The notes below the pieces were generated by a model. The model was not told where the DNA came from, did no database searches, and saw nothing but the letters and a program-made list of their open reading frames with translations. A stretch of 64,000 nucleotides of DNA, taken from the NCBI GenBank assembly GCA_900545225.1, contig UQXZ01000001.1:131279-195278 (forward strand), read 5' to 3'. How positions within the stretch are numbered: position 1 is the stretch's first letter; every line of letters begins with the position of its first letter. Origin of the DNA: an uncultured Eubacteriales bacterium (lineage in GTDB: Bacteria; Bacillota; Clostridia; Lachnospirales; Lachnospiraceae). Shown here in pieces: positions 36,828-46,238 of the stretch. A program made the translations under genes and the position numbers.

Positions 36828-38903
36828 TTATAAATTCAGCTCGTCATCGCGGTTTCTCAGATATTCTTTCAAATGTTCCCTGATTTTCACATATTTACTG
36901 CTCTCAAGTTCAGGATCAACACCGACTATTTCATCAACATATGATTTTGCATTTTCAAATATCTCAGTATCCCTTTCAGGATCTGCCATTGCAAATAATA
37001 TTTCTCCGCTCTGACGCACTCCGAAGAAATCTCCAGGACCTCGAAGTTTTAAATCATCCTCTGCAATTTTAAATCCGTCATTTGTTGAGCTTATTACCTT
37101 TAATCGGTTTTTAGCATTTTCTCCCTTAGAATCAGATAAGAACATACAATATGACTGAAGATTTCCTCTTCCTACTCTTCCTCTTAACTGATGAAGTGTT
37201 GAAAGTCCAAATCTATCTGCGTTATATATAAGCATTATTGTTGCATTTGGTACATTTACACCAACTTCTATAACTGTAGTGGAAACAAGGATATTTGTTT
37301 CTCCCTTTGCAAAATGTTCCATTATGTCTATTTTTTCAGACGGAGACATTTTACCGTGAAGTATGCCTGTCTTTATATCTTTTGGTAAATGTTCCTTAAA
37401 ATCTTCCGCAACCGTATATACATCCGCTGCATCTATATCTTCATTCTTCTCTATCATAGGACAGATAATATAAGCCTGTTGTCCTGCACGGATATGCTTC
37501 TCCATAAATGAATATACATTTGGCATATATCCCGAATCAATTACCGCATTTTTTATTGGAAGTCTTCCATGTGGCATTACATCCATAACAGAGATATCCA
37601 GATCCCCATATATTATCCACGCAAGAGTTCTCGGTATCGGAGTTGCACTCATTACAAGAACATTACAGGAAATATTTTCATCAGAACCCTTATTTCTAAG
37701 ATTCTTTCTTTGATTTACACCAAATCTGTGCTGCTCATCGGTAATTGCCAGTGCAAGATTGTTAAATCTCACCCTGCCCTGAATAACTGCATGGGTACCG
37801 ATTACAATATCAATTTCACCACTTTCCATCTCTTCATATATTCGTTTCTTTTCTGATGAATCAATGGCACTTGTAAGTAATGCAACTTTAATACTTAAGT
37901 TATTTTTCTCAATTAACTTCTGAAGTTCGTTATATTCCTGAACTGCCAAAACCTCAGTAGGCGCCATTAATGCCCCCTGATATCCTGCAAATACAGTATC
38001 AAGTAAAGCGATAAATGCAACTATGGTCTTACCTGAGCCAACATCTCCATGCAGAAGCCTGTTCATAGGTCCCGGAGATGATAAATCGTGCCTTATGTTT
38101 TCTACCGCACTCTTCTGGCTGTCAGTAAGCTCATATTGAAGTGATTTGATTATATCGTCGGTTTTCTCACTTTTTTCTATTATATAAGAATTGTTAATTT
38201 CTTCATTTAACAGCTTCTGCCTACGAACCGCCAGCATAAACATGAAAAACTCATCGAATATAACTCTTTTTCGAGCTTCATTAAGTTCTTCCATATCTTT
38301 TGGAAAATGCATTGAATATACAGATTCAGATGTATCTATAAGCCCGAAGCGATCTCTTACATTTTCATCTAAATAATCATCCTGAAAATTGTTCCCTGTT
38401 TTATCAAATGCACCATTTACAGCCTTTACAACTGCATTATTGGAAAGACCCTTTGTAAGACCGTATACAGGCTTTAATTTACCGGCAAGGCTTTCGTAAT
38501 CAGCAAGAGAATATACCTTAGGCTGCTCCAGTGTAAAATTCTCTCCTGAATGAACCAGTCGCCCTCTGAACACAAAGCGCATGCCTTTTTTTACAGTATT
38601 AATTATATATGGCATATTAAACCATATACATTTGATGCCTCTTCCGTCTATATCCTTTGCAATACAGGAAACTATGCTCTTTTTACCAAATCTCTTCAAA
38701 TCAGGCTTATTGTATATCACACAGTCCACAGCCACATTCTGTCCGACCTGTGCGTATGTAATATCACTTATAAGCTGTGGTGACTTAAATAACTCATAAT
38801 CCCTCGGATAATAGCTTATTAAATCTTCAACTGTATTAATTCCAACTTTAGAAAACAGTGTGGCTGTCTTATCGCCTATTCCCTTTATTTCTTTAATATC
38901 CAT
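36828..38903 (-). CDS. recG: ATP-dependent DNA helicase RecG
   Basis: Branch-migrating helicase for stalled forks. 691 residues: N-terminal wedge/OB region (to about 180), helicase motif I LLHGDVGSGKTIVAF near 285, motif Ia LMAPTEVLAVQE, DEQH box ITDEQHRFGV, motif III MSATPIPRTLA, motif VI HQLRGRVGRGN, and the RecG tail KLRGPGDFFGVRQSG. Complete. Confidence 0.96.
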   Translation of the reverse strand: MDIKEIKGIGDKTATLFSKVGINTVEDLISYYPRDYELFKSPQLISDITYAQVGQNVAVDCVIYNKPDLKRFGKKSIVSCIAKDIDGRGIKCIWFNMPYIINTVKKGMRFVFRGRLVHSGENFTLEQPKVYSLADYESLAGKLKPVYGLTKGLSNNAVVKAVNGAFDKTGNNFQDDYLDENVRDRFGLIDTSESVYSMHFPKDMEELNEARKRVIFDEFFMFMLAVRRQKLLNEEINNSYIIEKSEKTDDIIKSLQYELTDSQKSAVENIRHDLSSPGPMNRLLHGDVGSGKTIVAFIALLDTVFAGYQGALMAPTEVLAVQEYNELQKLIEKNNLSIKVALLTSAIDSSEKKRIYEEMESGEIDIVIGTHAVIQGRVRFNNLALAITDEQHRFGVNQRKNLRNKGSDENISCNVLVMSATPIPRTLAWIIYGDLDISVMDVMPHGRLPIKNAVIDSGYMPNVYSFMEKHIRAGQQAYIICPMIEKNEDIDAADVYTVAEDFKEHLPKDIKTGILHGKMSPSEKIDIMEHFAKGETNILVSTTVIEVGVNVPNATIMLIYNADRFGLSTLHQLRGRVGRGNLQSYCMFLSDSKGENAKNRLKVISSTNDGFKIAEDDLKLRGPGDFFGVRQSGEILFAMADPERDTEIFENAKSYVDEIVGVDPELESSKYVKIREHLKEYLRNRDDELNL

Positions 38904-38975
38904 ATTTTTCTTACTTTAGTAATAAAAAACCATTGAAGCAAATGTATTAACATTTTCAACAATGGTCTTTATGGG

Positions 38976-40649
38976 TTATTCTACTGAAATTATATAATAA
39001 TAAACCGGCTGTCCGCCATATTCAAGTTCTACGTCAAGATATGAATATTTCTCTTCAACGATGGCTGCAATTGCTTCTGCATCAGCCTCGTCAACATCAG
39101 AACCATAGTAGATACTGATAAGCTCATAATCATCACTAACCATGCCATCAAGCATCTTAATTACAGAATCCTTAATATCTGTTTCTGATGCAACAAGACC
39201 TTCATCGTTAATTGCAATGTAATCGCCCTTCTTTACATCATGACCGTCAATCTGAGTATCTCTTACGGCATATGTAACCTGACCACTTAATACACAGTCA
39301 ATGGCTTCCATCATGTTATCCTTATTAGAATCCGCATCTCCTGTAGGATCAAATGATACTAATGCAGATATTCCCTGAGGAATAGTCTTTGTAGGAATAA
39401 CAATAATATCCTTCTCATCACATAATACATCTGCCTGTGTAGCAGCAAGAATAATATTACTGTTATTAGGAAGTACGAAAACTGTCTTAGCAGGAATCTT
39501 CATAACGGCATTTAAAATGTCTTCAGTACTTGGGTTCATTGTCTGACCACCTGAGATAGTTGCATCAGCACCGATTCCCTTGAAGATTTCTGTAAGACCA
39601 TCACCAGGTACTACTGCTAAAACGCCAAGTTCCTTTAATTCCACATGAGGTGTTTCAACAGCTTCATTAGCCTTTTCTTCATTGGCCTTATCTACAGCTG
39701 ACTGAGAAATAATCTTATTCTCATGTTCCTCACGCATGTTATCAACCTTCATTCTTGAAAGCTGACCGTATGTAAGGCCCTTTTCAAATACTTCACCAGG
39801 ATGGTTTGTATGTACATGAATCTTAACAATATCATCAAGAGCTACACATACAATTGAATCACCTACAGAATTAAGGTATGACTTGAATTCGTCCTCATCC
39901 TCTTCTGTAAATTCCTTATCAAGCTTGATAATAAATTCTGTACAGTATCCAAATTCAATATCTACATCGTCAAATGCAGCTCCTGTTGCTGCACTGGCAA
40001 CATCACCTGTAGCAGGTGTGATATCAAACTCACTTACCTTACCTGTAAGCGCATCATAACATCCGTATAAAACACATAAAAGGCCCTGTCCACCTGAGTC
40101 AACAACGCCTGCCTGCTTAAGAACAGGAAGCATGTCAGGTGTAGAAGCTAATACTTTTTCACCGTGCTCAAGAACATTTTCAAAAGCTTCTGCTATATTA
40201 TTAGTTCTTTCTGCCTCTTCCACTGTCTTTTCAGCGATTCCTCTTGCAACAGTGAGGATTGTACCTTCCTTAGGCTTCATAACTGCCTTATAAGCTGTTT
40301 CTGTAGCCTTCTGCATTGCAACGGCAATAGCTTTCATATCAAGTTCTTCGTGTTCCTTGATTTCTTTACAGAAACCTCTGAATAACTGTGAAAGGATAAC
40401 ACCTGAGTTACCTCTCGCACCTCTGAGAGATCCTGTAGATATTGCCTTTGAGAGATTATCCATTGTAGGATTCTCGATACATCTTACCTCATCTGCGGCA
40501 GAGTTGATTGTCATTGTCATATTGGTACCGGTATCACCATCCGGAACAGGGAAAACATTCAAATCATTGATTTTTTCCTTATTAGATTCAAGTGTTGCAG
40601 CTCCAGAGAGAAACATCTGCTGTAACAAACGAGCATTTATTGTCTCCAT
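38976..40649 (-). CDS. DAK2-domain fatty acid kinase-like protein (FakA/YloV)
   Basis: About 557 residues. The N-terminal DhaL/DAK2 kinase domain carries NVFPVPDGDTGTNMTMTI and GARGNSGVILSQLFRGF (metal and ATP sites), a middle domain follows, and the C-terminal part is DegV-like. In Gram-positives FakA phosphorylates fatty acids bound to FakB. The upstream neighbour is an Asp23 protein, the conserved yloU-yloV order, and recG follows, again as in Firmicutes. The start at 40649 follows GGAGG by 10 bases; a TTG at 40655 is possible. Confidence 0.9.
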   Translation of the reverse strand: METINARLLQQMFLSGAATLESNKEKINDLNVFPVPDGDTGTNMTMTINSAADEVRCIENPTMDNLSKAISTGSLRGARGNSGVILSQLFRGFCKEIKEHEELDMKAIAVAMQKATETAYKAVMKPKEGTILTVARGIAEKTVEEAERTNNIAEAFENVLEHGEKVLASTPDMLPVLKQAGVVDSGGQGLLCVLYGCYDALTGKVSEFDITPATGDVASAATGAAFDDVDIEFGYCTEFIIKLDKEFTEEDEDEFKSYLNSVGDSIVCVALDDIVKIHVHTNHPGEVFEKGLTYGQLSRMKVDNMREEHENKIISQSAVDKANEEKANEAVETPHVELKELGVLAVVPGDGLTEIFKGIGADATISGGQTMNPSTEDILNAVMKIPAKTVFVLPNNSNIILAATQADVLCDEKDIIVIPTKTIPQGISALVSFDPTGDADSNKDNMMEAIDCVLSGQVTYAVRDTQIDGHDVKKGDYIAINDEGLVASETDIKDSVIKMLDGMVSDDYELISIYYGSDVDEADAEAIAAIVEEKYSYLDVELEYGGQPVYYYIISVE

Positions 40650-40678
40650 TAACAAATTTCCTCCATAATCTCAGGCGT

Positions 40679-41038
40679 TTAGTCTATAACTCTAACACCT
40701 TCAACATATACTCTTATCTTATCTATATTTAATCCTGTAAGCTCTTTAACCTTATAAGACACATTATGAATAAGGTTATCTGTAACAGTCTGTATACTTA
40801 CTCCATAAGATACAATAATATGAAAATCAAGTTCTATACTATTGCCATTATTTACAGTTACCTTTATGCCCTTTGTAAGGCTGCTTCCTCTAAGTAGCTT
40901 AACTAATCCGTCTGTCATACTGACAGTAGCCATACCTACAATACCAAAGCACTCAAGAGCTGATGTTCCTGCATACTGTGCAATTACTTCAGAAGATATT
41001 GATACGGACCCTTGTCCTGTCTTAAGACGTCCCTGCAT
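40679..41038 (-). CDS. Asp23/Gls24 family protein (YloU-like)
   Basis: About 119 residues of the alkaline-shock Asp23 fold (GSVSISSEVIAQYAGTSALECFGIVGMA, then IVSYGVSIQTVTDNLIHNVSYKVKELTGL, ending IDKIRVYVEGVRV). The role is envelope-related and not well defined. The longer frame starts at 41053, but its codons 2-3 are the GGAGG site of the ATG at 41038, which I use. It is cotranscribed with the DAK2 gene 29 bases downstream. Confidence 0.9.
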   Translation of the reverse strand: MQGRLKTGQGSVSISSEVIAQYAGTSALECFGIVGMATVSMTDGLVKLLRGSSLTKGIKVTVNNGNSIELDFHIIVSYGVSIQTVTDNLIHNVSYKVKELTGLNIDKIRVYVEGVRVID

Positions 41039-41169
41039 TTCAATCACCTCCATGATTTACTTAGTGACCATATATTCACAATATATAATATACTGTTTTA
41101 TCTATAAAAATGATTATGCAATTAGCAAATCATAACAACATAAGAAGACACTTTTTCTTATATCGTGTT

Positions 41170-41199
41170 ATTATATCATATTTCAAGAATTTTCGACAA
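41170..41199 (-). promoter_or_regulatory. Promoter of the asp23-DAK2-recG operon
   Basis: On the minus strand TTGTCG (41199-41194), 18 bases, TATAAT (41175-41170). The leader to the asp23 start is about 125 bases and I see no known riboswitch in it. Confidence 0.6.
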
Positions 41200-41205
41200 T
41201 CATAC

Positions 41206-41242
41206 AAAAATAAAAAAGAGGCTCTCAACGGAGCCTCTTTTA
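41206..41242 (-). terminator. Terminator of rpmB
   Basis: An AAAAGAGGCTC/GAGCCTCTTTT stem with T-runs between rpmB and the asp23 promoter. Confidence 0.85.
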
Positions 41243-41288
41243 CGCAGTGTAAAGAACGTTTCTATATTTCTTTAATAGTCATTCTAAA

Positions 41289-41474
41289 TTAAGCACGCTC
41301 TACCTTACCTGAACGAAGGCATGAAGTACACACATACATTCTCTTAGCCTGGCCATTCTGCTTAACTCTTACAAGCTTAACATTAGGCTTCCAAATCTTG
41401 CTTGACTTTCTATGTGAGTGACTTACCTGTTTGCCAAACTGAAGAGTCTTCTCGCAAACTGAACACTTTGCCAT
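41289..41474 (-). CDS. rpmB: 50S ribosomal protein L28
   Basis: 61 residues starting MAKCSVCEKTLQFGKQVSHSHRK, with the two cysteine pairs (CSVC and CTSC near 49-52) of the zinc-binding C+ form. The ATG at 41474 follows AGGAGG by 9 bases; an upstream in-frame ATG would have this same site inside its coding region. It has its own promoter and terminator. Confidence 0.96.
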   Translation of the reverse strand: MAKCSVCEKTLQFGKQVSHSHRKSSKIWKPNVKLVRVKQNGQAKRMYVCTSCLRSGKVERA

Positions 41475-41517
41475 GTCAATACACCTCCTTGCCATTCATT
41501 ACTAAAAACTGTTGCAA

Positions 41518-41546
41518 ATTATATCAAATTTATAAATGCTTGGCAA
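41518..41546 (-). promoter_or_regulatory. Promoter of rpmB
   Basis: On the minus strand TTGCCA (41546-41541), 17 bases, TATAAT (41523-41518), about 45 bases before the start. Confidence 0.8.
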
Positions 41547-41616
41547 GTTAATAAATGAAATATATTGTTATATATTATTTTTAACTGCTGTTTTCCGCAT
41601 TTTCCAGGCATTTTTC

Positions 41617-42954
41617 TTATGAATTATCTGCATGCGCAAGAGTAACTTCCGCTGTTTTTTCTACATATTCATTATTTTCAAGATGATAATATGTGATTGT
41701 AACTGTCTCTCCAGCCTTATAATATTTTAAAATATTCTGGAATCCACTCATTGATGAAACAGACTGTCCGTCAAATGAACTTAAAATGTCATACTGAGTA
41801 AGACCTGCCTTCTGTGCAGGTGAATTATTCGCTACCTGACGGATAAGTATTCCCTGTGGATAACCATAGTTCTGACTTACAGTACTTGTAACATCAACAC
41901 CTGCTATACCAAGATATGAGCTTTCACTTGCATCTACTTCAGTTCTTGTCTCCTTAGTCATAAGTGAGTCGATAAGATCTTGTACAGTATAAATAGGGAT
42001 TGTATAACCCATATTCTCTACATTTGATGATGTATTTCCAGCAAAGTTAATTCCTATAACCTCTCCCTTCATATTAAGGAGAGCACCACCAGAATTACCC
42101 GAGCTAATTGCCGCATCAGTTACAAACAGGTTTGAAAATGTCGTTCCTTCTACGTCAATTGATCTGTCCTTAGCTGAAATATATCCCACAGTAACATTTT
42201 GTCCAAGTCCAGCAGAATTACCTATTGCAACTACCTGCTCTCCGACATTTGTATTTTCAGAATTTGAAGAAAGCGTTGCTATTGAAATGGCATTCATCGT
42301 ATCATTATCTATTTCAGAAAGCGGAACCGCAACTATTGCCACATCATGTGCAGCATCCGAACCCTTAACGCTTGCTTTTACGCTTTTATTATTTACAAAT
42401 TTTGCAGTTAATGTATCCAAATTGTTTACAACATGCGCATTAGTCAAAATAAGAAGCTCTTTATCATTTTTACCTATTATAATTCCTGAGCCTGTAACCG
42501 CTTGCTTCTGTGTCCCATATCCAAAGCCTGAGCTTTGCGTTGTAGTACCGTCAAGTATGGTCATTGCAGACATATTAGCTTTTACTATAGACTCAACTGA
42601 AGAGGTTTGATTTGATGCATATGAAGCCTTTGAATTATCTGAACTTAAAGTGTCAGATACATTATTTACATTAGTTGTTTTAGAGTTGTTAACAGCCGAA
42701 GATCCAGCATAATTGATTCCAAACATTGTACCGCCTGCAATTGCTCCAAATGCTAATGCAGAACCTATAAGAGTAGCTACTTTTTTCTTTTTCTTTTCTT
42801 TTACTTTCTTATGTTCACTAGATTCATTTTCCATATGCTTATCTGTATTATCACCCCCTTTTGAGGACTCTTCATTTTTAAGATCATCTTTCTTATATCT
42901 GTAAATATATCTGTTTTCGTCATCATTTATATTATTCTTTTCGTTATCGTTCAT
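41617..42954 (-). CDS. HtrA/DegP-like serine protease
   Basis: About 445 residues. A charged cytoplasmic N-terminus (Asn/Lys/Glu-rich, to about 75), one membrane helix (near 80-100), a Ser/Asn-rich linker, a trypsin-like protease domain with the triad His in LTNAHVVNN, Asp in AAHDVAIVAVP and Ser in SSGNSGGALLN, and one C-terminal PDZ domain with GILIRQVANNSPAQKAGLTQYD. It matches Gram-positive HtrA/YkdA types that degrade misfolded envelope proteins. The start at 42954 follows GGAGG by 8 bases. It is monocistronic. Confidence 0.92.
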   Translation of the reverse strand: MNDNEKNNINDDENRYIYRYKKDDLKNEESSKGGDNTDKHMENESSEHKKVKEKKKKKVATLIGSALAFGAIAGGTMFGINYAGSSAVNNSKTTNVNNVSDTLSSDNSKASYASNQTSSVESIVKANMSAMTILDGTTTQSSGFGYGTQKQAVTGSGIIIGKNDKELLILTNAHVVNNLDTLTAKFVNNKSVKASVKGSDAAHDVAIVAVPLSEIDNDTMNAISIATLSSNSENTNVGEQVVAIGNSAGLGQNVTVGYISAKDRSIDVEGTTFSNLFVTDAAISSGNSGGALLNMKGEVIGINFAGNTSSNVENMGYTIPIYTVQDLIDSLMTKETRTEVDASESSYLGIAGVDVTSTVSQNYGYPQGILIRQVANNSPAQKAGLTQYDILSSFDGQSVSSMSGFQNILKYYKAGETVTITYYHLENNEYVEKTAEVTLAHADNS

Positions 42955-43038
42955 ATTGTATCCTCCATAAAAATTATATTCATGATATTCAACCTTATGC
43001 ATTAAATATAATATGGCAACCTTAAATGAACTTAAAAC

Positions 43039-44793
43039 TTATTTAACAAGATTAATAATGCTTTCCATTAACATATTAAGTAATTTTTTCGAGTCTTCAA
43101 CCGATGTTCCTCTTACTCCTATATAGAACTTAATCTTTGGTTCTGTACCTGATGGCCTGCTACATACCCATGCATCATTTTCTAATTCAAGATAAAATAC
43201 ATTTGATTTCGGAAGTCCTGTAGGATGTGTATTTCCCGTTGTCACATCAGTTATTATTCCTGTGTTATAATCTCTGATTTTAAGTACTTTGAAACCAGCC
43301 ATTTCCTTAGGAGGATTTGAACGGAACATTTCCATAATATCATTAATACGCTTAGCACCGTCTGCACCCTTCATGGTGATAGAATGCTGACCTTCTCTAT
43401 AGTAACCGTACTTCTCATATAATTCATAGATTCTGTCTACAAGAGTTCTTCCCTTTGAATACTCATATGCAGCAACTTCGCAAAGGCTCATAACCGCTGA
43501 AGGAGCATCCTTATCTCTTGCGTGTGTACCAACAAGACAGCCGTAGCTTTCCTCAAATCCAAATTCATAGAATCTGTCGCCACTCTCTTCGAAGAACTTA
43601 ATCTGTTCACCGATATACTTAAATCCTGTTAAAGTTTCGATGTAGTCAATATCAAAATCCTTTGCAAGTGCTCTGCCCATGTTAGTCGAAACAATTGTTG
43701 TAACTAATGCGCCAAGCTTGCCATCTGCTTTTGTAATTTCAGCATTTCTTGAGTGGAGTAATCCTCTTTCCTGTCTTCTTGAAAGAAGGTAATCAGCAAT
43801 AAGGATAGCTGACATGTTACCTGTAAATGGTACATACTCTCCTGTCTTTGCATCCTTTGCATAAATACCAAGTCTATCTGCATCAGGGTCAGTTGCAAGA
43901 ATAATATCTGCATCCTTTTCCTTTGCAAGCTTTAATGCGTATGTAAATGCCTTTGGATCTTCAGGGTTAGGATAGTCAAGAGTCGTAAAATCAGGATCCG
44001 GATTTTCCTGTTCCTTAACTACATATACATTTTCAAAACCAAGCTCAGATAATACTCTTCTTACAGGGATGTTACCTGTTCCGTTAAATGGTGTGTATAC
44101 GATCTTAATCTTATCTGCAACAGATCTGATAACTTCAGGTTCGATGCAGTTGCCTAAAAGAGCATTTGTATACTTATCATCAATATCAAATCCGATTACG
44201 TTATATAAGCCCTTAACCTTTGCTTCATTAATATCGATAGACTTAATCTCCGCAAGATCTTTTACGTTTCTTACTTCAGCAATAATATCTCCATCGATTG
44301 GAGGTGTAATCTGAGCACCATCCTCCCAGTAAACCTTATATCCGTTATATTCAGGTGGATTGTGGCTGGCTGTAATAACAATACCTGCGATTGCTCCTAA
44401 TTCTCTAAGGGCAAATGATAATTCAGGTGTAGGTGTGAGACATGGGAAAATGTATGTCTTAATGCCATTTGCATTGAGGCAGTTAGCAGCCTTTGATGCG
44501 AATTCAGGAGACATTCTTCTTGAATCGTATGCAATTGCAACTCCCTTTCCAGCACCATTCTTCTTATTAATATAGTTAGCAAGACCCTGAGTAGCCTTAC
44601 CTACAGTATAGACATTCATTCTGTTTGTTCCCATACCGAGAACACCTCTGAGTCCGCCTGTACCGAAATCTAACTCTTTGTAAAATCTGTCTTCAATCTC
44701 TTTTTCATCTGTAATTGCTCTAAGCTCTGCCTTATCGCTTTCTGCAATAATATCGTTTTCAAGCCATTCGTTATAAAGATCCATGTAACTCAT
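43039..44793 (-). CDS. pgcA: Phosphoglucomutase / phosphomannomutase
   Basis: Interconverts hexose 1- and 6-phosphates. 584 residues, close to B. subtilis PgcA: substrate loop GTGGLRGVLGMGTNRMN near 45, active-site serine in ITASHNPPEYNGYKVY near 145, metal loop ATDPDADRLG near 305, sugar loop GFEESYGC, and phosphate-binding RPSGTEPKIKFYIG near the end. GAGG precedes the ATG. It is the last core gene before the accessory region, which begins about 95 bases upstream of it. Confidence 0.94.
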   Translation of the reverse strand: MSYMDLYNEWLENDIIAESDKAELRAITDEKEIEDRFYKELDFGTGGLRGVLGMGTNRMNVYTVGKATQGLANYINKKNGAGKGVAIAYDSRRMSPEFASKAANCLNANGIKTYIFPCLTPTPELSFALRELGAIAGIVITASHNPPEYNGYKVYWEDGAQITPPIDGDIIAEVRNVKDLAEIKSIDINEAKVKGLYNVIGFDIDDKYTNALLGNCIEPEVIRSVADKIKIVYTPFNGTGNIPVRRVLSELGFENVYVVKEQENPDPDFTTLDYPNPEDPKAFTYALKLAKEKDADIILATDPDADRLGIYAKDAKTGEYVPFTGNMSAILIADYLLSRRQERGLLHSRNAEITKADGKLGALVTTIVSTNMGRALAKDFDIDYIETLTGFKYIGEQIKFFEESGDRFYEFGFEESYGCLVGTHARDKDAPSAVMSLCEVAAYEYSKGRTLVDRIYELYEKYGYYREGQHSITMKGADGAKRINDIMEMFRSNPPKEMAGFKVLKIRDYNTGIITDVTTGNTHPTGLPKSNVFYLELENDAWVCSRPSGTEPKIKFYIGVRGTSVEDSKKLLNMLMESIINLVK

Positions 44794-44887
44794 TGAAAAA
44801 CCTCTTTATATAAAACATAAAAAATTATTTACTATTAATAATGTAATAAACAAATGAAAATTATATCACAAACGGTACAATATGGCA

Positions 44888-45121
44888 CTACATAACGCAA
44901 ATACAGTTATAGTGACCAAATGCTGTTTTGTAGTGCAAATTGCGAATGTATCCTTTTTCCTGTAATTCAATCAGTACTGTTTGCAAATATGTTTCGCTTA
45001 TCAGGAAATCATTTGTCATTGGCTGTATATAGTATTCATCTCGTTCTTGTTTGCCTTTTAATACTTTGTATAGATATATTAGTACTTTACAAAATAATAC
45101 TGGCATATCATCTTTAGCCAT
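44888..45121 (-). CDS. YjcQ-like protein, copy 4 (last module)
   Basis: 77 residues. The N-terminal 58 residues form the winged-helix-like YjcQ region known from Bacillus phages (MPVLFCKVLIYLYKVLKGKQERDEYYIQP, then YLQTVLIELQEKGYI). The tail NLHYKTAFGHYNCICVM does not continue the family pattern, so the end is probably altered. Its ribosome binding site, GAGGT, is also the last sense codons of the upstream gene. It is the last gene of the array. The molecular role of YjcQ proteins is not known to me. Confidence 0.6.
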   Translation of the reverse strand: MAKDDMPVLFCKVLIYLYKVLKGKQERDEYYIQPMTNDFLISETYLQTVLIELQEKGYIRNLHYKTAFGHYNCICVM

Positions 45122-45124
45122 ATG

Positions 45125-45331
45125 CTAAACCTCTTTATTGTTATAAAAAATTCTGTCATACAACCTTTCGAGTTCAATTCCTTTTTCGTTTATTTCATCG
45201 TTGTAATCAAGTCCAACGTCTAAAATTTTAAGATTAATTAATATAAGTATATCTTTGATAGTCATGTTATTATCTATGTTTATATTGTATTTTTTTATTA
45301 TTTTAAAGTCTTCCTCAGTAATTTTATTCAT
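45125..45331 (-). CDS. Small acidic protein, array copy 3 (putative immunity/antitoxin)
   Basis: 68 residues from the GGTGA-preceded ATG at 45331. It is a clear paralogue of 45516-45722 (shared N-terminus MNKIT, KYNINI, GIELERLYD.IF.NNKEV). It is acidic, with no membrane segment or signal. It lies behind a chimeric ORF that ends in a toxin-domain fragment, the usual position of an immunity gene; the immunity role is inference. Its final codons KEV-stop contain the GAGGT that serves the next gene. Confidence 0.55.
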   Translation of the reverse strand: MNKITEEDFKIIKKYNINIDNNMTIKDILILINLKILDVGLDYNDEINEKGIELERLYDRIFYNNKEV

Positions 45332-45344
45332 ATTTTTCACCATA

Positions 45345-45512
45345 TTAAATTGGAGTTGTTTGTATTAATTTCCCAGTGATTGGATTGATTGACACACCAA
45401 CGTTATCATTAAGAAACAATTGACTATTTTTATTAACGTTAGGCTCCTTTATTTCTTTTGATAGATATATTAATACTTTACAGAACAATACGGGCATGTC
45501 ATCTTTAGCCAT
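45345..45512 (-). CDS. Chimera: 17 residues of YjcQ joined to a toxin-domain end
   Basis: 55 residues. Residues 1-17 are the YjcQ start (MAKDDMPVLFCKVLIYL); residues 18-55 (SKEIKEPNVNKNSQLF..., ending SINPITGKLIQTTPI) match the last strands of the toxin-like tail of 45715-46212 (there KVSVNPDSNILIQVNP). It has the array's GAGGTTTAA-ATTATG start. It is too short to be a working nuclease, so it is either a decayed cassette or a scar of recombination. It starts 3 bases after the stop of the preceding acidic gene. Confidence 0.55.
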   Translation of the reverse strand: MAKDDMPVLFCKVLIYLSKEIKEPNVNKNSQLFLNDNVGVSINPITGKLIQTTPI

Positions 45513-45515
45513 AAT

Positions 45516-45722
45516 TTAAACCTCTTTATTGTTGTGGAAAATATTGTCATATAGCCTTTCCAACTCTATACCATCTTTATTTATTTCATCATTTTCTTCA
45601 AATCCCATTTCAAACATTTTTGCTTCTATTTCATCCAATATATCGTCAATATTCATGTTTTCATTTATGTTTATATTGTATTTTTTTGTAATTTTATAAT
45701 CACTATCTGTAATTTTATTCAT
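45516..45722 (-). CDS. Small acidic protein, array copy 2 (putative immunity/antitoxin)
   Basis: 68 residues (MNKITDSDYKITKKYNINI..., ending IFHNNKEV), strongly acidic and paralogous to the copies at 45331 and 46436. Its ATG overlaps the end of the chimeric toxin gene by 8 bases, which implies translational coupling to it. This coupling makes it the best immunity or antitoxin candidate in the array. Family not recognised. Confidence 0.6.
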   Translation of the reverse strand: MNKITDSDYKITKKYNININENMNIDDILDEIEAKMFEMGFEENDEINKDGIELERLYDNIFHNNKEV

Positions 45723-46212
45723 ATCGATCCTTATTTCTGTACTTTCTGTGATTCGGATTTACTTGTATTAATATATTGCTGTCCGGATTAACTGAAACCT
45801 TTGCGTGTTCACCTACAAAAACTTGACTAATTCTATTTCCCTTCAATATTGTATCTTTTATTTCAACTGGAGTTGTTAAGGCTTGCTTCACATCTTCTAT
45901 ACTGACTCCACTACGTCTTTCTTCAACAGACCCAAACACCCTATCTATAAAATGATATGTTTTCCCTTGTATCAATATTCCGTTTTGTGTCTTGATACCT
46001 ATCAATTCTTTATCAATTCTATCACTCATGTTTTTATATGTTTCAAAATCTTGTAGTTCAATAAGCGCGGTTTCTAAATAATCTTCACTGATTGGAAAGT
46101 CTTTTGTAAACGGTTGTATGTAGTATTTGTCTCGTTCTTGTTTGCCTTTTAATACTTTGTATAGATATATTAGTATTTTACAAAATAATACCGGCATGTC
46201 ATCGTTTGCCAT
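45715..46212 (-). CDS. Chimera: YjcQ N-terminus joined to a phage-head-type nuclease toxin domain
   Basis: 165 residues. Residues 1-54 are YjcQ-like, up to TALIELQ. From DFETYKNMSDRI on, the protein resembles the C-terminal toxin domain carried by many Firmicute phage minor-head proteins (PBECR group, barnase/EndoU/RelE-like): GIKTQNGILIQGKTYHFIDRVFGSVEERRSGV, then VEDVKQAL.TP-type and FVGEHAKVSVNPDSNILIQVNP strands. The normal carrier, a phage head protein, has been replaced by YjcQ. The domain family is recognised from memory of its pattern; activity is untested. It overlaps its small downstream partner gene. Confidence 0.6.
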   Translation of the reverse strand: MANDDMPVLFCKILIYLYKVLKGKQERDKYYIQPFTKDFPISEDYLETALIELQDFETYKNMSDRIDKELIGIKTQNGILIQGKTYHFIDRVFGSVEERRSGVSIEDVKQALTTPVEIKDTILKGNRISQVFVGEHAKVSVNPDSNILIQVNPNHRKYRNKDRYE

Positions 46213-46238
46213 GGGTTAAACCTCAATTGTTTATTGCT

